Below, in pieces: positions 48,877 through 58,600 of a stretch of DNA of 64,000 nt. A program made the translations under genes and the position numbers. This DNA comes from Cohnella ginsengisoli. Its GTDB lineage: Bacteria; Bacillota; Bacilli; Paenibacillales; Paenibacillaceae. The notes under the pieces are model-generated. The model was not told the DNA's origin, searched no databases, and saw nothing but the letters and a program-made list of their open reading frames with translations. The stretch lies in contig NZ_JAPDHZ010000003.1 in assembly GCF_029525555.1 (NCBI RefSeq), positions 1,426,001 to 1,490,000 on the forward strand, in the 5' to 3' direction. Position 1 is the stretch's first letter. Every line of letters begins with the position of its first letter.

Positions 48877-50032
48877 TTGACAACCGAGAATAAAGGTTTT
48901 ATCCGGCGTTATAGACCGGCGATCATCATCGCGGCGCTCATCGTCGTCGTGATCGTCGCCAGCAACTGGTCCTTGCCGTACGTCCTGTACGGACCGGGTT
49001 CGGCAGAGCCCGTGCACCCACGCGTCGAGACGGACCACAAGGTCGATCAGAAGGGCGAGCTGCTCTTCACGACCGTATCGTCCTACTCCAAACCGAACGT
49101 ATTCTCCATCATATATGCCTGGCTGAATCCCAAAATGGATATCCAGACGCAGGCCAAGGCGACGGGCGGCACGGTCAGCCTCAGCGCTTACCGCAACCTG
49201 ATGGCCTGGATGAGAGACAGCTCCGAGGCCAACGCCCTGCTCGCCGCCTACACGGCGATGGACAAGAAGATCGACGTGAAGGAACAGGGCATCATCGTCA
49301 ATTCGTTCATCAAAGAGACGAAGGCGCGGGAGCACGGTCTGCAGGAGGGGGATATCATCACCTCGGTGGACGGCGTCAAAGCGAACAACGCGGAGGAGCT
49401 CAGCAAGTACCTGTCGTCCAAAAAAGGCCGGCGATACGGTCAAGCTGGCGGGCACGCGCGGGGGTAAATCTTTTGCGGCGAGCGTACCGCTCATCGAGAT
49501 GCCCGGCACGGGCAAGGCTGGCGTCGGCTTTACCAATCAGACCGTGCTCAAGGTGACGCCGCCGGACAAGGTCAAGTTCGATTTCGAGGACACGGGCGGC
49601 CCTTCCGCGGGCCTCATGATGACGCTCGAGATCATCTCCCAGCTGCAGGACAAGGATCTGACCAAGGGCTACCGAATCGCGGGCACGGGGACGATCGCAG
49701 CCGACGGCAGCGTCGGGCTCATCGGCGGCATCCAATACAAGCTCATGGCAGCCGACCGTGAAAAAGCGGACTACTTCCTCGTTCCATACACGCGCGTAGC
49801 AGCAGACCACTGGCAGGACAACGAAAAAATCGCGCCGAAGGACGCGATCAACGCCGTGCTGAACGGCTTCGGCAATTGGAGCCTTGCGCAGCAGACGGTC
49901 GCCGACTTGAAGCTAAAGCCGAAGCTCGTGCCTGTTGCGTCTTTGCAGGACGCGCTGGACTTCCTGAACGGCCTGGAGCCGAAAAAGGACGAGAGCGCGG
50001 CCAGCCCGGCGCCGAGCGCCAAAGCGTCCTGA
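48877..50032 (+). CDS. SepM/YlbL-type PDZ and Lon-domain serine protease (frame broken once)
   Basis: Membrane-anchored protease with the active site outside the cell; relatives process a competence peptide (SepM) or act in DNA-damage response (YlbL). The corrected length is 384 residues: transmembrane anchor ~10-32, a linker region, a PDZ domain (~125-215, EHGLQEGDIITSVDGV) and a Lon-type proteolytic domain with Ser243 in TGGPSAGLM and Lys288 in GGIQYKL forming the Ser-Lys dyad. A Pro/Ala/Ser-rich tail follows. The break is a 6-A run at 49420-49425 inside the PDZ domain. Start TTG 48877 lies behind GGAGG; the upstream GTG overlaps the ribosome site. No coaD/rsmD neighbours, unlike B. subtilis ylbL. 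Confidence 0.87.
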
Positions 50033-50050
50033 CCTGGAATGGAATGCTTT

Positions 50051-50100
50051 AAAAAGAGCCTTGAGCGCCGATGAAGCCGGCGATCAAGGCTCTTTTTTTT
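50051..50100. terminator. bidirectional Rho-independent terminator
   Basis: Outer stem AAAAAGAGCCTTGA with its complement, inner CGCC/GGCG pairing, eight T on the plus strand and a TTTTT-containing tract on the minus strand. Confidence 0.9.
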
Positions 50101-50137
50101 GCGGAACTGTTTGTAACAGTCGTCGCGTGGGGCGGGC

Positions 50138-50255
50138 TTGGGACCAACGAACAGCCGCGATCAGCGCAAAATGGCACTATCCGTGCAGTTATAGCACGCT
50201 GGGTCGCGACGATGAGCGCATTAGGGCACTATCAGCGCAAATGTCACATGGTTTG
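50138..50255. repeat. degenerate ~52-bp repeat, about 2.5 copies
   Basis: GCGCAAAATGGCACTATC at 50164 and GCGCATTAGGGCACTATC at 50216 are 52 bp apart, and the sequences before them (CGCGATCAGCGC and CGCGACGATGAGCGC) also correspond. The block lies in the 50033-50434 gap between the protease terminator and the IclR gene. Apart from a short hairpin at 50358-50378 nothing else was recognised there. Confidence 0.6.
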
Positions 50256-50434
50256 TAAAAAAGTTGTTTGCAAACGATTGCGAATAAGGCAGCGGGGTGT
50301 TGCGTTGACCGGTTGATCGTGCCGTTGCGGCGGTTGAGAAGGAGATGCGGCTCGGCTTCACCCGGTTCTCTCGGGTGATCCGAACCGTCTGAGCAGCGAA
50401 GCCGGCTAACTCGCCGATCTGCTTGCGGCCGCTG

Positions 50435-51178
50435 CTAATCGAGCAGCGCGCCCATGCGCGTAGCGGCCCCGATGATCGCAGACGCGCGCTCCTCCATGAC
50501 GTCGGGCGTGAGCCTGTTCGAAGGGCCGGAGACGGCGAGCGCGGCGACCAGCTTGCCCGACCGGCTGAAGATCGGCGCCGCCACAGCAGCAGCGCCCGGC
50601 TCCCGCTCTTCGAAGCTGGTCGCATAGCCGGCCGCGACGACCTCGTCCAGCTGCTTCGCATAGGACGGACTCCGCAACCCCGCGGGCCACGCCGGATCGC
50701 TCAGCAGCGCCTCGCGCGTATTGCTCTCCTCGAAAGCCAGCAGCACCTTGCTGGATGCGCCTACGGACAGCGGCAGGCGGATGCCGACCTGCGCGACCCG
50801 GCGGATCGCCTGCCGGCTTTGCACCGCCTGGATCCGCACGCGCTCGAGACGGTCGCGGATATACAGGCTGACCGTCTCCCCCATCTGATCCCGCAGCTTT
50901 TCCATCTCGCCGATGAGCACGACCGTCGGATCGTCCGACCGCGCGAAGTGCGCCGACAGCTCCAATACGCGCAGCCCGAGCCTATATTTGTCCGTCGCGT
51001 CGTCCCGAATGACGAAGCCCTTCTCTTCGAGCGTCGCGAGCAGCCGATGAACGGTGCTCTTGTGCAGCCCGCACTTCGCAGCCAGCTCCGTCAGGCTCCA
51101 TTCGCTCCCTGTCGTAAAAACGAGCAGGATGTCGAGGGCGCGCTCGACGGCGCGCACGGTTTTCTTTTCCTCTTCCAA
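50435..51178 (-). CDS. IclR family transcriptional regulator
   Basis: A 247-residue regulator. The N-terminal winged helix (~8-70) contains SLTELAAKCGLHKSTVHRLLATLEEKGF split over helices 2-4, and the C-terminal effector domain contains VGIRLPLSVGASSKVLLAF and AAPIFSRSGKLVAALAVSGP. The start was set at TTG 51176-51178 because GGAGGTGGG lies directly upstream; the open frame to 51292 has no site. No obvious catabolic operon adjoins it, so its target is unknown. The 51179-51402 gap should hold promoters for this gene and the divergent hydrolase; none stands out. Confidence 0.87.
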   Translation of the reverse strand: MEEEKKTVRAVERALDILLVFTTGSEWSLTELAAKCGLHKSTVHRLLATLEEKGFVIRDDATDKYRLGLRVLELSAHFARSDDPTVVLIGEMEKLRDQMGETVSLYIRDRLERVRIQAVQSRQAIRRVAQVGIRLPLSVGASSKVLLAFEESNTREALLSDPAWPAGLRSPSYAKQLDEVVAAGYATSFEEREPGAAAVAAPIFSRSGKLVAALAVSGPSNRLTPDVMEERASAIIGAATRMGALLD

Positions 51179-51402
51179 CGGGCCCACCTCCGTTTCACTG
51201 CATGAAACCTTGTTACACTGAGTATAACTCACTACCGTCCCAACGTAAATCTCCAAAGCTAGTATTACAGTTCGATTACATGTACCTAACAAAACGACAA
51301 TGTCCGTTGACGCTTTAGGACGTAAGCCCTAAATTTAAATTATCAGATAATAATGCGCTTTCAATAATAGATTGTTGCGCTAGATTGATAGGAGGCGATC
51401 CC

Positions 51403-52443
51403 ATGAGCACCACTGTCCTGACGCCTATGCCTCTTCACGCCGGATCGCTTCACCTCGAAGAAGATTCCCCGCGTCTCACCGCCGCCCGTCGTCTCGCCCG
51501 TATTTTCGGGATCGGTACCGCCTCGCTCGCATTCGCCGCCGTGTTGATCGTCTTCGGAGCCTATGGCTATATGAGCTGGGTCTTCACCCATCCGCCCGTC
51601 GCCGCGCTTAACGCGAATCCGATGTCCGCCAAAGGGCTGCCGTACGACGACATCTCCTTCCCCGCCGCGGACGGCGGCCGCATGACGGACGGCTGGTGGA
51701 TTCCCGCCTCTGCCGCCAGCGCCCGTACGGTCGTGCTCAGCCACGGCTTCGGCGCCAATCGGGAAGAGTACTGGGTCCCTATGTACGATATCGCCGACAT
51801 GCTGCATAAACAGAACTATAACGTGCTGATGTTCGACTACGGCTACGCGGACCCTAACGCCAGGTCGGCCGCGACCTTTGGCATAGGCGAATCCAAGCAG
51901 CTCATCGGCGCTTTGGAATATGCGCGCGCGCAGGGCTCGAACGAGCTGATCGTCTGGGGCTTCTCCATGGGTGCCGGCACCGCGCTTCAAGCCGCCTTGC
52001 ATACGTCCCTGATCGACGGCATGATTCTCGACAGCACCTTCGTGACGAACGGAGACACGATCGCCTATAATCTGAAGCGTTACGGCGCCTTGCCTTCCCG
52101 TCTGACGATGGACCTGCTCTCTCTCTTCACGCCGCTCTGGGCGGGCATCCGGCTCGATCAGATCCCGTCCGACGAGATTCAGTCCACGGCCTATAGCTTC
52201 CCCCTGCTGCTCATCCACGGCACGCGGGACGACAAAGCCCCGTACGAGATCTCCGAACGGATCGCCAAGGCGCAGACCAATGCGGACTCGTCCCTCTGGC
52301 TTGTCAAGGACGCGATTCACGAGATGGTATTCCGTACGCATCCGGAGGAGTACGTCGCGCGCACGACCGCCTTCCTGCAGACCGTCGATACGGACTCCGC
52401 GGCTAGCCGCGCCTCCAATATGGGCATGCTCGAGTCCGCCTGA
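51403..52443 (+). CDS. membrane-anchored alpha/beta hydrolase
   Basis: A 346-residue serine hydrolase of the YqkD/BAAT-like type. A basic N-terminal tail and one transmembrane helix (~34-57, TASLAFAAVLIVFGAYGYMSW) place the catalytic domain outside the membrane. The oxyanion region is LSHGFGANRE, the nucleophile lies in VWGFSMGAG, the acid in HGTRDDKAPY and the His in DAIHEMVF. AGGAGG precedes ATG 51403. Substrate unknown; an esterase or peptide hydrolase is possible. Confidence 0.85.
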   Translation: MSTTVLTPMPLHAGSLHLEEDSPRLTAARRLARIFGIGTASLAFAAVLIVFGAYGYMSWVFTHPPVAALNANPMSAKGLPYDDISFPAADGGRMTDGWWIPASAASARTVVLSHGFGANREEYWVPMYDIADMLHKQNYNVLMFDYGYADPNARSAATFGIGESKQLIGALEYARAQGSNELIVWGFSMGAGTALQAALHTSLIDGMILDSTFVTNGDTIAYNLKRYGALPSRLTMDLLSLFTPLWAGIRLDQIPSDEIQSTAYSFPLLLIHGTRDDKAPYEISERIAKAQTNADSSLWLVKDAIHEMVFRTHPEEYVARTTAFLQTVDTDSAASRASNMGMLESA

Positions 52444-52523
52444 CCACACCCGGCATGGGACAGCTCTCCTCCCGCATACGATGGGAACGAAGCCATCATC
52501 AGGGACGAAGGGAGGCTGGTCCT

Positions 52524-53665
52524 ATGCTGCCACGCAAGGTGCTCGCCCAGTTGATCGACAGTAAATGGCACGAATACCGGCACGCGGAATCGCTGCTTGA
52601 AGCAGTGCCCGATCTGGAGCCGCCATACGCCGAGCTGCTGCGCCAGTGGGAAGCCGCATTCGGCAGGACGATCGCGGCCGCGCAGTTCGCCGCGCAAGAG
52701 CAGGCGGCCGACGACGCGCAGGGCGTCTACGTCGAAGCCCCGGCCAGGGAGGCGCGGCTCCGGAGCCTGATCGCCGAGGCGATGCTCCAAACCCGCGAAT
52801 TCGGCAAGCATCTGCTGCTCATGGGGAGCGGCAGCGAGGCCGTGCGTCGGTTCGGCCAAGATATTCGGCTTCCTGCCGAGCAATCCGACACCACGGAGAG
52901 CGGCGACTACGACGGGCCGGAACCAGCGGACGCCGCTCGGGCGCCGGGGGAACAAAAAAGGCGCCGGCGGGCGCGGGAAATCCGCCTGGCAACGGGGCTG
53001 CCGCGCCTGTATCCGCCGCAGCGAGCGCTAACGCGGCGCCCGTGCCGATCGGCGGCCACAAGCTGCCGCCGCTGCCCTATGCCTATAACGCGCTCGAGCC
53101 CTACATCGACGAGACGACGATGCGCATTCACCATGACAAGCACCATCAGACATACGTCGACGATCTCAACAAGGCCGAGCTCAAGCTTGCGGAAGCAAGG
53201 CGCAAAAACGACTTCGAGCTCGTCAAGCATTGGGAGCGCGAGCTGGCGTTCAACGGCGCGGGCCATTATTTACACACGCTGTTCTGGGATACGATGAAAC
53301 CGGGCGGAGGAGGCAATCCCACAGGCCCTCTCGCGGACCAGATCGCGAAGGACTTCGGCAGCGTCGACGCCTTCAAGCGGCAGTTCACACAAGCCGCGGG
53401 CAAGGTCGAGGGCGGCGGTTGGGCGATTCTCGTCTGGAGCCCGCGAGCCCACCGCCTGGAGATTCTGACCGCCGAGAAGCACCAGAATCTGTCGCAATGG
53501 GACAACGTTCCGATCCTCCCGATCGACGTCTGGGAGCATGCCTACTATCTTAAGCATCAGAACAAGCGGGCCGACTACGTCAAAGACTGGTGGAATGTCG
53601 TGAACTGGCCTTACGCCGCCGCCCGGTTCGAGGAGGCGCGCAAGCTGAAGTGGCCGCCTTACTAA
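52524..53665 (+). CDS. Fe/Mn superoxide dismutase with N-terminal extension (frame broken once)
   Basis: Converts superoxide to hydrogen peroxide and oxygen. The SOD domain occupies the C-terminal ~205 residues with metal ligands in MRIHHDKHHQTYVDD, GAGHYLHTLFW and DVWEHAYYL. The preceding ~175 residues comprise a helical domain (WHEYRHAESLLEAVPDLEPPY split over two helices) and an Ala/Pro/Gly-rich linker, the architecture of B. subtilis SodF. Frames join only if one base is added at the A run (52954-52959) or the adjacent G run; this is one of two apparent losses rather than gains in the window. Corrected length 380 residues. GGGAGG precedes ATG 52524. No signal peptide. Confidence 0.85.
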
Positions 53666-53689
53666 GTCGATCTTGCCGGATGTGCCCAA

Positions 53690-53733
53690 AAAGCCCCGCA
53701 GCGCCGACGCAACGTCGGCGGCGCTGCGGGGCT
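53690..53733 (+). terminator. terminator hairpin after the SOD gene
   Basis: A long stem (AAGCCCCGCAGCGCCGAC with its near-perfect complement, one bulged base) and a 5-nt loop, but only TTTG follows, so termination efficiency is uncertain. Confidence 0.7.
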
Positions 53734-53879
53734 TTGCCGCGAGCGCCTGTGCGGCCGGCGGCCGGGATGCCTCGCATTTATTTGATGCCCCATATCCTTA
53801 ATATGATGTATATTTAAAGCAATAGAACAATTGGCGTGGCCGTCGTGCCATGGAAGCCCACATCAGGAGGATCCCCATC

Positions 53880-55505
53880 ATGCTTCAACGCCGCAGCACA
53901 TCCCGAACGCCCTTACTCGCCCGCATGTTCCCGCCGCTGATCGCGCTGACCGCCGCGATTGTCTTTCCTTCCGCTGCCGCGCAATCCGTCTCCGCAGAGC
54001 CGCTTGCCGGACAAGCCGTGCTTTCGCAAGACGCGCCTTTGCCCGCTGCTTATGCCGGTTATCGTCTCGTCGGCCGATCCGGGCAACCGGACGGCGGCAC
54101 GTCCCTCCAACTGCAGGCGCAATATCGCGGCATCCCGATTTACGGAAGCTACGTGCGTCTCGAAGCGATCCCGGGGGAGAACAGGTACGAGGAACAGTAC
54201 GCGTCGGGCATGAAGACGGACCTTGCCGGCTTAAATACGACGCCTGCCATCGGCGCGAACGACGCGATCGGCGCCCTTCGCTCCCTCCTTCAGCGCGATC
54301 TGGGAGGCGAGATCGGCACGCTGCCCGAGGACGGCGACGTCCCTGCACCCGAAGCCTCGCTTCTTATTTATCCTTTTAACGGCCGCGCTTACTTAGCCTA
54401 CGAGGTGCAGCTCCGCTTCACGCGGCCTGTCCTGGGCGACTGGGTCGGCTACGTGGACGCGGCGACGGGCGGGGTGATCGACCGCTACAACCGCTTAAGC
54501 GCTGCGACTGCGCAAGCGGCCCAGACCGCGCCTATCGGCTACGGCAAAGGAAGCGCCGGCACGCTGCAATCGTTTTACGTGAAGTCTCGCATAGATGCTG
54601 GGAAAACGGTCTATCAACTGCTGGACGCCACGCGGCCCGCCGCCATCCGCACCTTCGATTTTCGCAAGCCGTCGACGCGCAAGGACCTGCCTCAAGGATA
54701 CGACTATGTGACTTCCGGTTCCAAGACCTACGGCGACGCCGCCGCCGTCGACGCGCACGTCAATGCCAAGCGGGTCTACCTGTTCTACAAGAACAAGTAC
54801 GGCCGCAACAGCATCGACGACAAAAACATGGACATCCTCTCGTTTGTCCACGTGAACGGCAGCGCGCAAACGCGGAACAACGCCTTTTGGACCGGCTGGG
54901 CGATGTACTACGGGGACGGTACGGGCCTGAAAAACGGGGGCGTCAACTGTACCTCCTGCGCCTACGACCTGGTCGCGCACGAGTTGACCCACGGCGTCAC
55001 CCAGTATACTGTCGGGCTCGAGTACCGCGGACAAGCCGGCGCGCTGAACGAAGCCATCTCCGACATCATGGCTGCCGTCATGGACGCGAACGACTGGGAG
55101 ATCGGCGAAGATACGGGCGCGGCATCGCGCAGCCTCGCCGATCCCGGCAAATACGGTCAGCCCGCGCACATGAACGACTTCGTCAACCTGCCGATCGACG
55201 CGCAGCACGACAACGGCGGCGTCCACGTCAACAGCGGCATCCCGGCGCATGCGGCCTACCTTACCGCGCTCAAGATCGACAACGCGGATATCGGGATCGG
55301 CGGCCGGGATACGCTGGGACGCCTCACCTACATCCTGCTGCGGGATCGCTTGATCTCCCCGACGGCAGACTTTTATGAGGCGCGGGAAGGCTATATCGCG
55401 GCCGCTGGCCGCTTGTCCGGCCTGACGGCCGATCAGAAAGCGACCGTAGCGCAAAAGGTGAAGGATGCGTGGACCGCGGTCGGCATCGACGAGCGTCCAA
55501 GCTGA
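53880..55505 (+). CDS. secreted thermolysin-like M4 metalloprotease
   Basis: Neutral zinc endopeptidase made as a preproprotein of 541 residues. A signal peptide (~1-38, cleavage near SVSA) and an FTP/PepSY propeptide (~40-200) precede the mature enzyme. Zinc ligands are His367 and His371 with catalytic Glu368 in VAHELTHGV, and Glu391 in GALNEAISD; His449 in GGVHVNSGIPAHA stabilises the transition state. The C-terminal helical domain ends in VKDAWTAVGI. AGGAGG precedes ATG 53880. The frame is intact. It probably supplies amino acids from external protein. Confidence 0.94.
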   Translation: MLQRRSTSRTPLLARMFPPLIALTAAIVFPSAAAQSVSAEPLAGQAVLSQDAPLPAAYAGYRLVGRSGQPDGGTSLQLQAQYRGIPIYGSYVRLEAIPGENRYEEQYASGMKTDLAGLNTTPAIGANDAIGALRSLLQRDLGGEIGTLPEDGDVPAPEASLLIYPFNGRAYLAYEVQLRFTRPVLGDWVGYVDAATGGVIDRYNRLSAATAQAAQTAPIGYGKGSAGTLQSFYVKSRIDAGKTVYQLLDATRPAAIRTFDFRKPSTRKDLPQGYDYVTSGSKTYGDAAAVDAHVNAKRVYLFYKNKYGRNSIDDKNMDILSFVHVNGSAQTRNNAFWTGWAMYYGDGTGLKNGGVNCTSCAYDLVAHELTHGVTQYTVGLEYRGQAGALNEAISDIMAAVMDANDWEIGEDTGAASRSLADPGKYGQPAHMNDFVNLPIDAQHDNGGVHVNSGIPAHAAYLTALKIDNADIGIGGRDTLGRLTYILLRDRLISPTADFYEAREGYIAAAGRLSGLTADQKATVAQKVKDAWTAVGIDERPS

Positions 55506-55530
55506 AGAGAAGTTGCAATAACGAAACGTA

Positions 55531-55575
55531 AAACGGGATGAAGCAGCGTATGGCTGCCTCATCCCGTTTCTTTTG
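55531..55575. terminator. bidirectional Rho-independent terminator
   Basis: AAACGGGATGA pairs with TCATCCCGTTT around an inner GCAGC/GCTGC stem, with T-rich tracts on both strands. It ends the M4 protease gene and the convergent SLH protein gene. Confidence 0.88.
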
Positions 55576-55620
55576 TCCCTTTTCTGTACGCCGCACGCTT
55601 GATGCGCAGCGGCTCTCTCT

Positions 55621-58600
55621 TTACTTGGATTCAATCAGTTCGGACCGTACCAACAAATTGCGCAGCATCGCCGCGGTCTCTTCCCGGGTTACCGTACGGA
55701 GCGGCTTGACGCTGCCGTCCTCGTAGCCCGAGATGAGGCCCAACTTGAAGGAAGACCCGAATGCCGGGCGTACCCAAGCCGGAATGTCCGCGTTGTCCGA
55801 GATGCCGGCCAATGCCGCGGCCGCTTCGCTGTCGCCGGCAGCGGTCTGGCCGGCCAGCGTCCAGGCCTTGCCGATGATGGCGACCGCTTCGGCGCGGGTG
55901 ATCGTCTGCTTCGGACGGAACGTACCGTCCGGATAGCCGCTGATCAGGCCGTACGTCTTGGCCGCGGAGACGAATGGCGCGTACCAGTCGGCCGCCTTCA
56001 CGTCCTTGTAGACGCCGTCGGTCTTGGCCGGCAGTCCCAGCGCCCGGACGATCATCGCCGCGAACTCGGCGCGCGTGACGCCGCGCGCAGGCTCGAACGT
56101 ATCTTTGCCGGTGCCGGTCAGGATCGTGCGGGAAGCCAGGTCCTCGATCGCTTGCTGCGACCATCTGCCCGCCGTATCCTTGAAGCTTGCTTTATTGACG
56201 ATCAACGCGTACACGCTGTTCGTGAAGCTGTTCATGACCGCGAAGTCGCGCTCGTCGACGCGCTTCACGTAGGTTGGCACGTGATACAGGCTGCCGTCCT
56301 CCAGGATGCGAACGCCGGTCGTGACCTTGCCTTCGTCTGCAGCCGGCAGTTCGATCGCGCGTTCTACGTACTGCGAGAAGCGATCGGCCGCGATCGTCTT
56401 GCCGTTGTACGTATACGTCACGCTGAAGTCCGTCGGCGTGCCGATGACGGAAGCGCCGGTCTTGGACGCTTGCTTGCGGATCGCTTCCTGCTCGTCCTCG
56501 CCAGGATGCTTGATATCGATCGATACCGCGACCTTCGACAGGTCGTCGGGCGCGAACGTATTTACGATTTGCGCGATATCCAGCGCAGCGGACGGCAGGG
56601 TGTAGAACGAGCTGCCCGTATCGATATACAGGATGGCTTCTTTTTTGCTGCATGCTCTTCACCAGATCGGCGGTCAGGCTGGTCGTGACGCGATCGATTC
56701 CCGTACCTGCGTTGATCTTGATGACCGGCTTGCCTGCGCTCGAAGCCAGCAGCTTGTTCAGTTCAGCCTTCACGAACGATACGCGAAGCACCTTTTTTGC
56801 CGTTCTCCTCCGTCTTCTTGCCCGTCGCGACCTTGTTGTTTTCGTCGTCGTTGATCTTGACGACGAATTCATCGGTCGGCTCCGAAGCCGCTACGTTGCG
56901 CATAATGGAGACGGAGTACAGGTTGGTCTCCTTTTGATCCGCGGAGGTCACCTGGATTTGGACCGCGTTCAGGCCTGCGGCAAGCATCGCCGTCGCCGAA
57001 CCGTTTTCGTCCGTTGCCTTGCCGTTCACCTTCACGGTCGCGCCCGGCGTTTGCGGCTTGGCAATGACCGTGATCGATGCATTGTAGGTGCTGTCCTTAA
57101 TCTTATAGTTTCTCGTCAGCGGCTCGAACTCGGTCGTCAGCTCCATGTCTTTGACGGACAATTCGCCGAGCAGCAGCGAGGTGTTGAATGCTGTATCGCG
57201 ATAAATAACGAGCGAATACGTTTGGACCGTGCCGTCTGCCGCATGAACTTCAAAGACAAAACGGTTGGTTCCCGTCGCGAGCGTCAGCGTCTCGTTTCCT
57301 GCGGAGCCCTTGGCCGTGCCGTTCATCCACACGACGGAGGTGGCGTCCGCAGCGGCGAAGCTCAGCTGAGCCGAAGACGTATTGGCGCTTACGCGAGCAT
57401 TGTAGTCAAGCACGGCGCCGTCAAACGCACCCGGCGTCAGCGCGATGCCGGACAGCGCCAGCTGCCTCAGGCTCGCGTCCGCTGCGACCTTGCGGTCGAA
57501 CGACACCACGTATTTCTTGGCGAGCGTCCAATCCTTCGTTACGGCCGCCGCATCGTTTGGCGACAGTACCTCGATCGTGATCTTGGTGGATCCTACGTTC
57601 AGCGCGATCGGACTGGACGGCTGACCGGAGGATACCGTCTCGATCTTAGTCTGAGAGTCCGCGCCGGTCTTAATGCGAATCAATGAACCCGGCGAAGCCT
57701 CTTCAGGCGTAATGCGAACGGATGCGGTCGCATTGTCGACTTGCGCAGAATAGAAGACCGTGTTTTCCTCATACGGAGCCCCATAGTCCTTGCTAAGCTC
57801 GACGGCTTCGGCAGCCGCCGCTCCGCCGGCATCCAGACCGGATACCTCGAGCGACTTGAGCCCCGCAAGGCCCGATTCGGTCGTCACGTTCAGGTTGTAG
57901 GTCTGGGTAGTCCCTCCCGACTTGACGACCGCTTGAACGGCGCTGCCGTTCGAGATGTCGACGACGGCGGAGAATTGATCGTCGACAGGCTTGCCGCCGA
58001 TCGTGACTTGCGCCCCCTTGTCGACCGGTACCGCCCATACGCGGGTTTGCTTTTCGCGCACGTCGATCGAAGTCTTGTACGTCGTCAGGCTTGCGATGAA
58101 AGGCGCGTCCAGCACGCCCTCACCGGTTCCGAACGCCGCCAGATCCGCATTGGTCTCATCCGTTGCGGCCACGCCGCTGGCGAGCACTTCCAGCTTGTTC
58201 ACCGTCTCGTTGCCCGCGGCGTCGGTCGCCTTGAGCTCGAGCGGCAGCACGCCGTCTTCAGGGAACGACGCGTAGTAGACGAAGTGTCCGATCGCATCGA
58301 CCGGCACGACGATGTCGTTGACCGTCAGCACGGTGCCGGCTTCGGTCGCGCCTTCGAGCCGGGCGCGGCTGCCGTTTACGATCGCGCCGTTGGTCGGCGT
58401 CTTCAAGTACAGGTACGGCGCCGTTTGGTCGACGATCAGCTGGCTATAGCTATGGCTCGTGTCACCGCCTGCGTTCGTCGCCTGGATCTCGATCCGGTAC
58501 TGTCCCTCTTTCAAGGTGCCCAGATCGAATGCGGCCGGATCGCCGCTAGTCGGCGCGACTTCTGCGTCATCCTTGTACAGCTTGTACGTCGCAGCCTGAT

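Noticed and set aside
50272..50290. cre-like sequence TGCAAACGATTGCG
   Set aside because: It matches the consensus only partly and lies at the 3' side of both neighbouring genes, not in a promoter.
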